64,000 nucleotides of DNA, from contig NZ_BSCT01000006.1 in NCBI RefSeq assembly GCF_030159255.1, positions 248,001 through 312,000 on the forward strand, written 5' to 3'. Numbering within the stretch: position 1 is the first letter of the stretch; each line of letters begins with the position of its first letter. The notes beneath the pieces are model-generated. The model saw nothing but the letters and a program-made list of their open reading frames with translations, did not search any database and was not told the DNA's origin. The translations under genes were made by a program, and so were the position numbers. Shown here in pieces: positions 41,952-52,020 of the stretch. This DNA comes from Bradyrhizobium sp. SSBR45G (lineage in GTDB: Bacteria > Pseudomonadota > Alphaproteobacteria > Rhizobiales > Xanthobacteraceae).

Positions 41952-44285
41952 TCAGATCGCGAGCTGATTGCCGATCGGCAGCGCGCGCAGGCGCTTGCCG
42001 GTGGCGGCAAAGATCGCATTGGCGAGCGCCGGCGCAAATGGCGGCACGCCCGGCTCACCGACGCCGCTCGGCGGCGTGTCGGCATCCGCAGGGACGATGT
42101 GCACGTTGGTGATCAGCGGCGCCTCGTCGATCCGCACCACCTGGAAGTCGTCGAAATTGCGCTGCTGCACCCGGCCGTTCTTGAAGCTGATCTCGCCATA
42201 TTTGGCGAGGCTCAGCCCCATGATCGCGGCGCCTTCGAGCTGCGAGGCGATGCGCTCCGGGTTGACGAAGACACCGCAATCGATCGCGGTGTCGACCTGG
42301 TGCACGGTCAGCTTGCCCTTGTCGTCGACCTCGACCTCCACGATGGTGGCGATGTAGCTGACGAAGCTGCGATGCGCGGCGATGCCGAGGCCGCGGCCCT
42401 TGGCGACCTTGCGGCTCCAATTGCCCTTCTCGGCCACGAACTCGACGACGCGGCGCAGCCGCCCGGTATCGATCGGGTAGCTCTCATAGGGCTCGCCGTA
42501 GTTCCAGAGATCCTTCACCGAGCCGAGCTTGACGATTCGCGGACTGCCGATCAGCTCGATCAGCATGTCCTTCTGGTCGCGGCCGGTGGCGTTGGCGATC
42601 TCGCCGACCATCGATTGCACGGCGAAGGCGCGCGGGATGTTCGAGACCGAGCGGAACCAGCCGATGCGGGTCATTGCCTTGGCGGCCGGGTTCTCGCATT
42701 GGATGTTGGCGATCTCGAACGGCATGTCGACGAGGCCCATGCCGAGCTCGAACGGCGCGGCATGATCGGCGCCGGCCGCGAAGGTCGACAGGATCGTCGG
42801 CGCGACGCTGCGGTGGCGCCAGGCCACCACCTTGCCGCTCTTGTCGAGGCCCGCCTCGATGCGCTCCACCGACACCGTGTGCAGGAAGTCGTGATGCAGG
42901 TCGTCATCGCGCGTCCATTGCACCTTCACCGGTGCGCCCAGCGTCTTGGAGAGCAGGGCGGCCTCGAGCGCGAAGTCGCATTTCGATTTGCGGCCGAAGC
43001 CGCCGCCGAGCAGCGTGACGTTGACGGTCACGTTCTCCGGCGGGATCTGCAGCGTCTTGGCGACGTCCTCGCGGGTGCCGCCGGGGCTCTGCACCGGCGC
43101 CCAGATCTCCGCCTTGTCGCTCTTGACGTCGGCAACCGCAACGGGCGGCTCCATGCTGGCATGGGCGAAATGCGGCAGATAGTACTCGCCGGTGATGACC
43201 TTGTCGGCCGATTTGAGCGCGGCGTCTGCGTCGCCCTCCTGGCGGACGACGAGGCCCGGCTGGCGTGCCGCGGCTTCGAGCTCGGCGCGGTAGGCGACCG
43301 AATCGTAAGCCGCATTGGCGCCGTCGTCCCACTCGATCTTGAGCGCGTCGCGGCCCTTGATCGCCGCTCCCGTATTGCGGGCGATCACGGCGACACCGCC
43401 GAGCGGCTGGAACTTCGACGGCCAAGGCCAGCCCTTGACCTCGATCACCTGCTCGACGCCGGGCACCTTCAGCGCGTCGGCCGGGTCGAACGACTTCAGC
43501 TTGCCGCCGGTCACCGGCGGTCGCGCGATGACGGCGTATTTCATGCCGGGCAGGCGGACATCGGCGCCGTAGCGCGCCTTGCCGACCGTGATGTCATGCA
43601 GATCGACGATGCTGACCTGGCCCTTGCCGAGATAGCGGAAGTCCTTTGGCGACTTCAACTGCACCGTTTCGATGGCGGGCGCGGGCTGGCTGGCAGCATC
43701 GGCCGCGAGCTCGCCGAAGCCTGCGCGACGGCCGCTGGCGCTGTGCACGACCTCATGGTTGACGGCCTTCACCTCGCTTGCGGGCACGCCCCAGCGTTTC
43801 GCCGCCGCGGCTTCGAGCATCGCCCGCGCCAGCGCGCCGATCTGGCGCATCGGCAGCAGATAGTGCCGCGTACTGCGCGAGCCGTCGGTGTCCTGGTTGC
43901 CGAACTTCACCTCGTCGCCGGGCGCCTGCACGACGCGCACGCGCGACCAGTCGGCTTCCATCTCCTCGGCGACGATCAGCGGCAGGCTGGTGCGCACGCC
44001 GGTGCCCATCTCGGAGCGATGCGCGAGGATGGAGACGATGCCATCCGGCGCGATCGACACGAAGACCTTGGGATCGACCACGGTGCCATGCGGCATCTTG
44101 CCGGCGCCGGTCTCATAGGCGGCGAAGGCTTGGCGCGACAACAGCGGTGCGGCGAGCACGAAGCCGCCAGCGAGGCCCAGCGTCTGCAGGATGGCGCGAC
44201 GGGAGACGTTCTCGACCTTGAGATGCCGCTCGAAGCCGCGGCGCGACGTGGATTTTCCGAGAGCGGAATTTTCGATGATGCTCAT
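41952..44285 (-). CDS. Isoquinoline 1-oxidoreductase-type molybdoenzyme large subunit, Tat exported
   Basis: This 777-residue protein is a xanthine-oxidase-family Mo-binding subunit of the IorB type (aldehyde or N-heterocycle hydroxylation with a molybdopterin cofactor). A Tat motif (ENVSRRAILQTLGLAGGFVL, about residues 25-44) precedes an A-x-A site. Family motifs include EMGTGVRTSLPLIVAEEMEA, LLGGGFGRKSKCDF and the active-site Glu loop GVGEPGVPPFAPALANAI. It has no fused cytochrome, so electrons must leave through the iorA-type iron-sulfur partner encoded just upstream. The ATG at 44285 lies two bases after the small-subunit stop. It adjoins the xox operon, so an aldehyde substrate is possible. 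Confidence 0.88.
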   Translation of the reverse strand: MSIIENSALGKSTSRRGFERHLKVENVSRRAILQTLGLAGGFVLAAPLLSRQAFAAYETGAGKMPHGTVVDPKVFVSIAPDGIVSILAHRSEMGTGVRTSLPLIVAEEMEADWSRVRVVQAPGDEVKFGNQDTDGSRSTRHYLLPMRQIGALARAMLEAAAAKRWGVPASEVKAVNHEVVHSASGRRAGFGELAADAASQPAPAIETVQLKSPKDFRYLGKGQVSIVDLHDITVGKARYGADVRLPGMKYAVIARPPVTGGKLKSFDPADALKVPGVEQVIEVKGWPWPSKFQPLGGVAVIARNTGAAIKGRDALKIEWDDGANAAYDSVAYRAELEAAARQPGLVVRQEGDADAALKSADKVITGEYYLPHFAHASMEPPVAVADVKSDKAEIWAPVQSPGGTREDVAKTLQIPPENVTVNVTLLGGGFGRKSKCDFALEAALLSKTLGAPVKVQWTRDDDLHHDFLHTVSVERIEAGLDKSGKVVAWRHRSVAPTILSTFAAGADHAAPFELGMGLVDMPFEIANIQCENPAAKAMTRIGWFRSVSNIPRAFAVQSMVGEIANATGRDQKDMLIELIGSPRIVKLGSVKDLWNYGEPYESYPIDTGRLRRVVEFVAEKGNWSRKVAKGRGLGIAAHRSFVSYIATIVEVEVDDKGKLTVHQVDTAIDCGVFVNPERIASQLEGAAIMGLSLAKYGEISFKNGRVQQRNFDDFQVVRIDEAPLITNVHIVPADADTPPSGVGEPGVPPFAPALANAIFAATGKRLRALPIGNQLAI

Positions 44286-44287
44286 GA

Positions 44288-44740
44288 TCACACCCCCGTC
44301 GAGGCCAGATGGACCGCATTCTCGATGCGCTGATAGCAGCCGCAGCGGCAGATGTTGCCGGACATCGCGTCCCGAATCTGGTCGTGCGAGGGCTTCGGAT
44401 TCTGGTCGAGCAGCGCAGCCGCCTGCATGATCTGGCCGGCCTGGCAGAAGCCGCATTGCGGCACGTTGACCTGCCGCCACGCCTTCTGCACCGGATGGTC
44501 ACCGGTCGGATGCAGGCCTTCGATGGTGGTGACCTCGCGCCCCGCGACATCCGACACCGCCGTAATGCAGGCGCGTGCGGCCTCCTTGTCGACCATCACG
44601 GTGCAGGCGCCGCACAGCGCCTGGCCGCAGCCATATTTGCTGCCGGTCAAGCCCAGCTCATCGCGCAGATACCACAGCAGCAGCAGGCTCGGATCGCCGT
44701 CCCAGCTCTGCTCCTGTCCGTTGATTTTCACCTTGATCAT
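44288..44740 (-). CDS. Isoquinoline 1-oxidoreductase-type [2Fe-2S] small subunit
   Basis: This 150-residue protein has two [2Fe-2S] sites: a plant-ferredoxin type (CGQALCGACTVMVD with an earlier Cys in KYGCG) and the helical site QCGFCQAGQ ... ICRCGCYQRI. This matches IorA/CoxS-type subunits. It has no signal peptide, so it would be co-exported with the Tat-carrying large subunit after cofactor insertion. The start at 44740 follows a GAGGGCGAAC-like site on the minus strand. It is first in a two-gene unit. Confidence 0.9.
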   Translation of the reverse strand: MIKVKINGQEQSWDGDPSLLLLWYLRDELGLTGSKYGCGQALCGACTVMVDKEAARACITAVSDVAGREVTTIEGLHPTGDHPVQKAWRQVNVPQCGFCQAGQIMQAAALLDQNPKPSHDQIRDAMSGNICRCGCYQRIENAVHLASTGV

Positions 44741-44912
44741 GTTCGCCCTCGCTCTGTCGGACCAATGGTCGTCAGTTCTGATCGTTGGTGGACGCGCGCA
44801 GGACCACATGTCCCTGATGCGCACGCCGGCTCAATTGTGAGTTGTCGGAAAGCGATTCACGATAGCAGACCGGGACGGGCGTCGGTCTACACAGGCGCGT
44901 GTGCTGTCAAAA

Positions 44913-44929
44913 CACACGGGAACCGTGTG
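44913..44929. promoter_or_regulatory. Perfect dyad CACACGG-GAA-CCGTGTG upstream of the ior-type genes
   Basis: The 400-base gap 44741-45142 contains this 7-3-7 palindrome 173 bp upstream of the small-subunit start. It is not followed by T residues, so it looks more like a protein-binding site than a terminator. The rest of the gap holds the xox operon terminator (45047-45089) and nothing else recognisable. Confidence 0.35.
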
Positions 44930-45046
44930 CGGGTGCAGTATCGCGTAGCCGCGATGCGGGATGACGTGCCGCGAGACGATGACTCACAAAATGAAAACGG
45001 CTCACGCAATGAGAAAGAACAAGAGAGATTGCAGAAGGGAGGACCG

Positions 45047-45089
45047 CAAAAAGAAAGAATGCCTCGCCGGCACGAAGGCAGGCGAGGCA
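45047..45089 (-). terminator. Strong Rho-independent terminator of the xoxF-xoxG-adhI-gfa operon
   Basis: Read on the minus strand, TGCCTCGCC and GGCGAGGCA form a perfect 9-bp stem with a 12-base loop, followed by TTCTTTCTTTTTGC. It lies 53 bases after the gfa stop. Confidence 0.85.
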
Positions 45090-45142
45090 CCAAGTCTTCA
45101 GGAAGGAACGCTTCAGTTCTAACGCATGGTACGCTGCGGCTG

Positions 45143-45706
45143 TCAGGCCGCCTTTGCTTTCGCCACGTGGGTGGCAATCGCATCCATCAGGGCCGGCGAC
45201 AGGCAGTCATAGGGTTCCAGCCCCAGCTCCTTCAGTCGCGCCCGAATCTCGCCCATCTGCTCCGGCTTCACGCCCGACTCGATCACCGAGGAGACGAAGG
45301 CCGCGAAGCCCGGCGCTGCCGAACCCTGCTCCTGGAACAGCTCGGGGTGAACGAAGTCGAGACCATAGAACGGATGGCCGGTGTTCTCGATGCGGCCATA
45401 CATGTGCGTGCCGCAGCCGGTGCAGGCATAGCGCTGGATCACCGCCGAGGCGTCGACGATCTTGAGCTTGTCGCCGTTCTCCAGCACCGTGACGTTCTGC
45501 CGCGGCACCACGGCCACGACCGAGAAGGTCGCGCCGGAGGGCTTCCAGCACTTGGTGCAGCCGCAGGCGTGGTTGTGGGCAACGTCGCCCTGGATGCCGA
45601 CCTTCACCGGCCGGTCATGGCATTTGCAGACCAGCGTGCCGCCGGCGAAGTGGCCGCTTCCTTGTTTGACGCCGCTATCGACGGACGGGTGGATGTGGAC
45701 AGTCAT
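45143..45706 (-). CDS. gfa: S-(hydroxymethyl)glutathione synthase (Gfa)
   Basis: This 187-residue protein matches glutathione-dependent formaldehyde-activating enzyme. Zinc-binding cysteines appear as [21 protein letters not shown] and [11 protein letters not shown], and the [20 protein letters not shown] segment is typical. It speeds the joining of formaldehyde and glutathione, giving the substrate of the class III alcohol dehydrogenase encoded 33 bases upstream. It is the last gene of the xox operon, so formaldehyde made by methanol oxidation is handled at once in the cytoplasm. Confidence 0.95.
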   Translation of the reverse strand: MTVHIHPSVDSGVKQGSGHFAGGTLVCKCHDRPVKVGIQGDVAHNHACGCTKCWKPSGATFSVVAVVPRQNVTVLENGDKLKIVDASAVIQRYACTGCGTHMYGRIENTGHPFYGLDFVHPELFQEQGSAAPGFAAFVSSVIESGVKPEQMGEIRARLKELGLEPYDCLSPALMDAIATHVAKAKAA

Positions 45707-45739
45707 GGCGCAGTCCTCCTCATGGTTGCGTGCTTGGGG

Positions 45740-46849
<1,110 letters not shown>

Positions 46850-46927
46850 GTCTCAAACTCCTGTTTCAGTCTTGCAGGTCCGCGACGCTGTCCAGGGAAA
46901 CTGTCCAGGCGCGGTCCTTGTCGTCCG

Positions 46928-47461
46928 TCATTTTTTGCCCATGCAGGAATTTTCCGCTTCCGTATAGGCTGGCGGCTTTTCCTCATGCTTGCCTGGGCGA
47001 ACGCGTCCCACCGCGTCATTGCCGCGGGCGCGCAGGTAGATGTAGAGGTCGTCCATATAGCAAGCCACGTTCGGATTGTCGCCGAAGGCCGGCATCACGT
47101 TCTCCTGGGCCGTGCTGATGTTCTTGCGGCCGCTGGCGACGACGCCGAGAAAATCGCCGTAGCTCAGAGTCTTGACCGAGTCCTTCAGCGCCGGCGCATA
47201 GGTCGATCCCATGCCGTCGGGGCCGTGGCAGACATGGCACTCGGAGTGATAGCGGCGGTATCCGGAGTAGGTGTACCAGTCGACCGATCCGTCGGCGCCC
47301 ACCTTGTAGGTCGGATTGCCATCCTTATCGAAGTACTTTCCATCCTCGGACTTGACGGCCGCGGGATCTCCGGGGCCTTCCGCCCAGGCAGTTTCGGCGA
47401 CAGTCATCCCGCCGGTTGCCAGGCAGAGGGCCGTGACGACCGCAAAACAGATTCTACGCAA
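46928..47461 (-). CDS. xoxG: Periplasmic c-type cytochrome, XoxG electron acceptor
   Basis: This 177-residue protein has a signal peptide (ICFAVVTALCLATGGMTVAE) and one heme motif C75-H-V-C78-H79 (SECHVCHGPDGMGS). A Met in ENVMPAFG is the likely distal ligand. The segment DGKYFDKDGNPTYKVGADGS before the heme is typical of XoxG cytochromes paired with XoxF. It takes electrons from PQQ in XoxF and passes them to the respiratory chain in the periplasm. It lies downstream of xoxF, beyond a strong hairpin, and 78 bases before adhI. Confidence 0.9.
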   Translation of the reverse strand: MRRICFAVVTALCLATGGMTVAETAWAEGPGDPAAVKSEDGKYFDKDGNPTYKVGADGSVDWYTYSGYRRYHSECHVCHGPDGMGSTYAPALKDSVKTLSYGDFLGVVASGRKNISTAQENVMPAFGDNPNVACYMDDLYIYLRARGNDAVGRVRPGKHEEKPPAYTEAENSCMGKK

Positions 47462-47495
47462 GGGCGTTTTCCCTTAATTTTCTGGGGCAGGCAAA

Positions 47496-47524
47496 CCGGC
47501 GCATGGAAGAGATCCATGCGCCGG
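47496..47524 (-). promoter_or_regulatory. Perfect 11-bp stem-loop between xoxF and xoxG
   Basis: CCGGCGCATGG (47496-47506) and CCATGCGCCGG (47514-47524) pair exactly around a 7-base loop, 16 bases after the xoxF stop. The sequence after it on the minus strand is TTTGCC, too weak for a complete terminator. Likely roles are protection of the xoxF mRNA 3' end or partial termination, which would give more XoxF than cytochrome. Confidence 0.65.
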
Positions 47525-47539
47525 AAGCAGAGACCTTGC

Positions 47540-49342
47540 TTACTGCGGGAGTGCGAACACGGTGAGCGCGCCGCCGAGGGCGGTGTAGTTGCTCAGCGCC
47601 GCGTAGCCGCCGACCGCACCGAGACCTGCGGTCGGATCCGTCAGGCCCGCCGCGAGACCGATGCCGGCCCAGCCGCCGACACCCGAGAGCACGGCGACGT
47701 ACTGTTTGCCGCCGGCCTCATAGGTCGTGACGTTGCCGATGATGCCGGACGGAGTCTTGAACTTGTAGAGCTCCTTGCCCGTCTTGGCATCGACCGCCTT
47801 GAGGTAGCCTTCGAGCGTTCCGTAGAACACCACGCCGCCTGCGGTCGCGAGCGCACCAGACCACACCGAGAACGGCTCCTTGTTCGACCAAGCGATCTTG
47901 CCGGTCTTGCCGTCCCAGGCGATGAAGTTGCCCATATGGGTCTCACCCGCCGGCGGATACATCGACAGCGTCGCGCCGACATAGGGCTGACCTGCGGTGT
48001 AGCTCACCTTGAAGGGCTCGTAGTCCATGCAGACATGGTTGGTCGGCACATAGAACAGCTGTGTGTCCGGCGAGTAGGCGGCCGGCTGTTCGTCCTTGGT
48101 GCCGAGCGCTGCCGGGCAGATGCCCTTGGTGTTGACGTCCTCACCCTGCTGGTCGGTCGAGTACTGGGCGACAACCTTCGGACGACCATAGGTCGGCGAG
48201 TTCTTGTCCATGTCGACACCGGAGGTCCAGTTCACCTTCGGATCGTACTTCTCGGCGACGAGCAGTTCGCCATTGGTGCGATCGAGGGTATAGCCGAGGC
48301 CGTTACGATCGAAATGCGTCAGCAGCTTGCGCGGCTGGCCGTTGATCGCCTGGTCCGACAGGATCATCTCGTTGACGCCGTCATAGTCCCACTCGTCGTG
48401 GGGCGTCATCTGATAGACCCACTTCGCCACGCCGGTGTCAGCCGCGCGCGCGAAGATCGTCATCGACCATTTGTTGTCGCCGGGACGCTGCTTCGGATTC
48501 CAGGTCGAGGGGTTGCCCGAGCCGTAGTAGACCATGTCGAGCTGCGGGTCATAAGACACCCAGCCCCAGGTGCAGCCGCCACCGGTCTTCCACTGATCGC
48601 CCTGCCAGGTCTTCAGGCTCGAGTCCTTGCCGACCGGCTTACCGAGCGACGTGGTGTTGGCATCGAACAGGATCTGGTCATCCGGACCTTCGGAGTAGGC
48701 CTTCCAGACCTGCTTGCCGGTCTTGATGTCGTAGGCCGTCATGCTGCACTGGACGCCGAACTCGCCGCCGGACGTGCCGACCAGCACCTTGTCCTTGACC
48801 ACCAGCGGAGCAGACGTGCCGGTCTGGCCCTTGCTCGGATCGCCGTTCACGGCGGTCCAGACCTGCTGGCCGGACTTGGCGTCGATCGCCACCAGCTTGT
48901 CGTCGGCCTGGTGCAGGAAGATCTTGCCGTCACCATAGGCGACGCCGCGATTGACCGTGTCGCAGCACATCACCGGAATGACGTTCGGATCCTGCTTGGG
49001 CTCGTACTTCCAGACGATCTTGTTGTCGTTGGCCAGATCGATCGCATACACCTTGTTCGGGAACGGCGTATGGACATACATCAGGTTGCCGACGATCAGC
49101 GGCCCACCCTCGTGGCCGCGCAGCACGCCGGTGGAGAAGGTCCACGCGACCTGCAGCTTGCCGACGTTCTGGGCGTTGATCTGGTTCAGCTTGGAGTAAC
49201 GCGTGTTGGCGTAGTCTCCCGCCGGCATCACCCAGTCTTTCGGGTTGGCCGACATCTTCACCAGCTCTTCGCTGGCGAATGCGCCACCCGCGGCGAGAGC
49301 CGCGACTGACGTCAGACAAGTTGCGAGTAGCACTCTTCGCAT
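47540..49342 (-). CDS. xoxF: Lanthanide-dependent PQQ methanol dehydrogenase XoxF
   Basis: This 600-residue quinoprotein has a signal peptide ([20 protein letters not shown]) and the eight-bladed propeller of MxaF/XoxF enzymes. Vicinal cysteines C126-C127 ([11 protein letters not shown]), metal ligands E194 (GGEFG) and N277 (GNPSTWN), and catalytic D319 are present. The residue two after it is D321 (WDYDGVNE), the extra Asp that marks lanthanide-using enzymes; calcium MxaF has Ala there. It oxidises methanol (and often formaldehyde) in the periplasm, giving electrons to XoxG. It heads xoxF-xoxG-adhI-gfa. The ATG at 49342 follows GGGAGGAAAG. No mxaFI is seen in the window. Confidence 0.96.
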   Translation of the reverse strand: MRRVLLATCLTSVAALAAGGAFASEELVKMSANPKDWVMPAGDYANTRYSKLNQINAQNVGKLQVAWTFSTGVLRGHEGGPLIVGNLMYVHTPFPNKVYAIDLANDNKIVWKYEPKQDPNVIPVMCCDTVNRGVAYGDGKIFLHQADDKLVAIDAKSGQQVWTAVNGDPSKGQTGTSAPLVVKDKVLVGTSGGEFGVQCSMTAYDIKTGKQVWKAYSEGPDDQILFDANTTSLGKPVGKDSSLKTWQGDQWKTGGGCTWGWVSYDPQLDMVYYGSGNPSTWNPKQRPGDNKWSMTIFARAADTGVAKWVYQMTPHDEWDYDGVNEMILSDQAINGQPRKLLTHFDRNGLGYTLDRTNGELLVAEKYDPKVNWTSGVDMDKNSPTYGRPKVVAQYSTDQQGEDVNTKGICPAALGTKDEQPAAYSPDTQLFYVPTNHVCMDYEPFKVSYTAGQPYVGATLSMYPPAGETHMGNFIAWDGKTGKIAWSNKEPFSVWSGALATAGGVVFYGTLEGYLKAVDAKTGKELYKFKTPSGIIGNVTTYEAGGKQYVAVLSGVGGWAGIGLAAGLTDPTAGLGAVGGYAALSNYTALGGALTVFALPQ

Positions 49343-49420
49343 CGTCTTTCCTCCCGGGTTTAACTGAGGTTCCGCATCACGCGGCCCAGTATTGCTTCTT
49401 CGGCATCATTGATTATCCAC

Positions 49421-49434
49421 TTCCCGATCGGGAA
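49421..49434. promoter_or_regulatory. Palindrome TTCCCGATCGGGAA upstream of xoxF
   Basis: This perfect 14-bp dyad is centred about 85 bp before the xoxF ATG. Its half-site ATCGGGAA recurs at 53749-53756, 64 bp before the second PQQ dehydrogenase gene. CTTGCCC occurs beside the first (49436-49442) and its complement GGGCAAG beside the second (53826-53832). A shared activator or repressor site is plausible. The rest of the 409-base gap holds no gene. Confidence 0.45.
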
Positions 49435-49697
49435 ACTTGCCCAATAGAGAAACGAGCTTGCTCAAGAGTGAAGCGAACAGAAGTTTTTAAGGGAGATTTT
49501 GCTTTGCTGGCCCGCAACATGAGACGCGTTCTTGCTGCGCAGCATCAATTTGCAGCATGCAGGTTCCACCGAGAGTTGATGTTTGTCTTGACCTTACAGG
49601 GACGAAGGCGGAGGATCACCAGGGGACGTTTTATGGAACTGATGCGCTGCGAAGACGCCCGCAGCCTTAAAATGGGAGCAATCCGGCAGCACTCTCA

Positions 49698-49716
49698 TCC
49701 GCCGTCCTGCGGCGGA
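49698..49716. promoter_or_regulatory. Hairpin TCCGCCG / CGGCGGA in the araC leader
   Basis: A perfect 7-bp stem with loop TCCTG lies 36 bases upstream of the AraC-type gene start. It may be an attenuator in the leader or a binding dyad. No T-run follows. Confidence 0.35.
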
Positions 49717-49751
49717 CCCGTTGCGTCTCGATCTTGAATCGGTGGATGAAT

Positions 49752-50705
49752 ATGTCCGATACGATCCGCTCGCTTACTACCTCCGGGTTCTCGCCCAAGA
49801 GCCAGATCCAGCGTTGGTCAGATGCACTGACCGATCTCTGCGGACGTTTCGATGTCGACCCATTGCAGGGCGCCTCGTTCGAAGGGCGAATCAATTTTAC
49901 CACGGTCTCGCGCCTGAAGCTGTGCCAGATCGAGGCCAGCCAGCACCGCATTGCGCATACCTATGCGCGTGCACGAGAGACGGCGCATCCCTACATCAAG
50001 ATCCTGTTCCAGACCTACGGCATCTCTTATTTCGAGCAGGAGGGCCGCCAGATCGAAATCGGTCCCGGCGATTGCCTCGCCTATGATGTCTCCACGCCGC
50101 ACACGATCATCAGCCCGGCGCTCACGCGCCATGATGTCGTGATCGTGCCGAAGGAGCTGCTGCAGGAGCGCGGCTTCCGGTCGGAGAAGATGCCGGCCTA
50201 TAAACTCTCCGCGCGGAGCGGAACTGGCCGGATCGCGCATGATGTCACGCATTCCGCATTCGACGAGGCGACACGGCTCTCGCCCAACTCGGCGGCCAGC
50301 GTCGCCGAGTCGCTGATCGATCTGTTGCTGCTGCCGTTGCGGGAAGCCGACCGGATGCTGGACCGTGCCGGACCCGAGGCCGTCTACATCCGGGCGCAGG
50401 CCTTCATTCGTGAGCACCTTCGCGATCCGGACCTGTGCATCGACCAGATCTCAGCGGCTTTGGGGTGCACCAAGCGCTACCTCCATATGGTTTTCAGCGA
50501 TCGCGGCATGACCGTGAGCGACTATATCTGGCGCGCGAGGCTGCAGCATTGCCGACAGGAGCTCGAAACCCAGAGCGGCAAGACCATCACCGATGTCGCG
50601 TTCTCATGGGGCTTTTCGAGCTCGTCGCACTTCAGCCGCGTGTTCCGCAAGTATTTCGGCGTCGTGCCATCGTCCGTTCACAAGACCGCAGCGCGGGCCG
50701 ACTGA
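49752..50705 (+). CDS. AraC-family transcriptional regulator
   Basis: This 317-residue protein has an N-terminal AraC-binding-like domain (ARARETAHPYIKILFQTYGI, GPGDCLAYDVSTPHTI) and a C-terminal pair of helix-turn-helices (LCIDQISAALGCTKRYLHMV, then TITDVAFSWGFSSSSHFSRV-FRKYFGVVPS). The start ATG 49752 has GGTGGA just upstream; ATG 49746 and TTG 49734 are in-frame alternatives. It diverges from xoxF and converges on the second PQQ dehydrogenase operon, so it is the best local candidate for control of alcohol oxidation. The effector is unknown. Confidence 0.85.
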   Translation: MSDTIRSLTTSGFSPKSQIQRWSDALTDLCGRFDVDPLQGASFEGRINFTTVSRLKLCQIEASQHRIAHTYARARETAHPYIKILFQTYGISYFEQEGRQIEIGPGDCLAYDVSTPHTIISPALTRHDVVIVPKELLQERGFRSEKMPAYKLSARSGTGRIAHDVTHSAFDEATRLSPNSAASVAESLIDLLLLPLREADRMLDRAGPEAVYIRAQAFIREHLRDPDLCIDQISAALGCTKRYLHMVFSDRGMTVSDYIWRARLQHCRQELETQSGKTITDVAFSWGFSSSSHFSRVFRKYFGVVPSSVHKTAARAD

Positions 50706-50718
50706 ATCCGCGGCGGCT

Positions 50719-51654
50719 CTAGCGAGCGCCGCTGCGGATGACCTTCTGGAATGCATCTCCGAGAATGACCGGCTCGCGCGGTGGCAGATAGGTCAGACCG
50801 GCGTCGCGAGCGAGACTAGCCAGAGCTCCCGAGGCATTGAGGGCCGTCAACACGTTGTCGACGGACGCCAGCAGTTCGGCAGAGCTGGAGAGCCCGACAT
50901 AGCCCCGGTTCACGCCGATCGGGTAGCTGTAGCCCGAGGGCCTCAGCCTGCTCTCGGGATGAGCGGCCCGATACGCATCGAAGCGTCGGTTATCGAGCAG
51001 CGTTGCGTCGAACTTGCCTTGCTCGAGCGCGCCCAGCAGATCACCACGCGTCGGAATCAGATGGGTGATATCGTCGATCAGGCGCCCTTTGTCGAAGGTC
51101 ATCAGGATCGCGTCGGCCAAGGTGCCGCTCTCGATCGCCAGCCGCAACCCGGCGAGATCGCCGATGTCGGTAATCGGGCGCTGCGGTGCGCCCGGTCCGA
51201 GAACGACGGTCAGAGTCGAGAACAGATAGGGCTTGCTGGGCGTCAGCGTGCCAAGTGGGACGCGCCGGCGCCGATCATCGCGCGTGGCGCCATCGAAGTC
51301 GGGCAGCTTGGCCGTCTTGACGCCGGGTGCGACCAGGCCGTCCTGCGTGAAGGCATAGCTGGCAACCAGCGCGCAGCGTCCATCCGAAAGCAGGGCGTTC
51401 GCCTCCAGCGCCGGACTCGAATCCTCGTCCAGCTTGCTTTCATACCACTGGATTTCGAGCTTCTTGCCGAGGCGATCGGCGATGGCCTGGCCGAGCATCA
51501 CGTCGAAACCCATCCCCGGCTTGCCGCGGTGATGGATCGACAGCGGCGGAAGGTTTTCGTCAAGGCAGATGCGCAGGACGTCGTCAGCGGCCGAAGCCGC
51601 TGTCGTCGCTGTCGAAATGAACATGGCGGCCGCCCAGCAGACGACACGGCGCAT
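50719..51654 (-). CDS. PQQ dehydrogenase-associated periplasmic binding protein (MoxJ/XoxJ-like)
   Basis: This 311-residue protein has a signal peptide (VVCWAAAMFISTATTAASAA) and a family-3 solute-binding fold: LRICLDENLPPLSIHHRGKP, FDVMLGQAIADRLGKKLEIQ and LRLAIESGTLADAILM. Proteins of this kind next to quinoprotein genes (MoxJ, XoxJ) are not simple importers; XoxJ is thought to help activate or fold XoxF. Its start overlaps the cytochrome stop by one base, and the order dehydrogenase, cytochrome, J protein repeats the xoxFGJ arrangement. The xoxF cluster at 45-49 kb lacks such a gene, so this one might serve both. An importer role cannot be ruled out. Confidence 0.8.
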   Translation of the reverse strand: MRRVVCWAAAMFISTATTAASAADDVLRICLDENLPPLSIHHRGKPGMGFDVMLGQAIADRLGKKLEIQWYESKLDEDSSPALEANALLSDGRCALVASYAFTQDGLVAPGVKTAKLPDFDGATRDDRRRRVPLGTLTPSKPYLFSTLTVVLGPGAPQRPITDIGDLAGLRLAIESGTLADAILMTFDKGRLIDDITHLIPTRGDLLGALEQGKFDATLLDNRRFDAYRAAHPESRLRPSGYSYPIGVNRGYVGLSSSAELLASVDNVLTALNASGALASLARDAGLTYLPPREPVILGDAFQKVIRSGAR

Positions 51655-51989
51655 CACTGCGTTCTCCGGCTCGAGACATAGGCCCACAGCGCGATGATCT
51701 CGTCGTCGCTGAGGATGTCGCCCCAGGGCGGCATGCGGCCGTTCTTGCCCTGCTTCACCGTGGTGACGAAGCGCGGCTGGTCGTCGGGAAACCGGCGCAG
51801 GTCGGGCGTGACCGTGCCGGAGTTCACCATGTTCGGGCCGTGGCAATGCGAGCACTTCTGAGCGAACGTCGTCTTGCCCAGATCGACCGGGTTATGCGCG
51901 GCATTGTCGTCCTGCTGCTGGGCGAGGGCGGCCGCCGAAACGGCGGCCGAAATCGCCACGACGGAGGCGAAGGTCGCCGCCGTTCTCAT
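51654..51989 (-). CDS. Small periplasmic c-type cytochrome
   Basis: This 111-residue protein has a signal peptide (TFASVVAISAAVSAAALAQ) and one heme site CSHCHG (AQKCSHCHGPNMVNSG). A Met in GRMPPWGDILSDDEI is the likely sixth ligand. The ATG at 51989 is used because the signal peptide begins there. It lies 31 bases after the PQQ dehydrogenase stop and is its probable electron acceptor, comparable to cytochrome c550 of ethanol-oxidising quinoprotein systems. Confidence 0.87.
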   Translation of the reverse strand: MRTAATFASVVAISAAVSAAALAQQQDDNAAHNPVDLGKTTFAQKCSHCHGPNMVNSGTVTPDLRRFPDDQPRFVTTVKQGKNGRMPPWGDILSDDEIIALWAYVSSRRTQ

Positions 51990-52020
51990 GAAGATGTCCT
52001 GTCTCACGGGCAATCCGCAC

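Noticed and set aside
39873..44333. A 1486-codon open frame on the + strand opposite the acetamidase and ior-type genes
   Set aside because: It lies antisense to genes with clear motifs. Its translation is His/Arg/Asp/Ala-rich without domains, as expected from the complement of GC-rich coding DNA.
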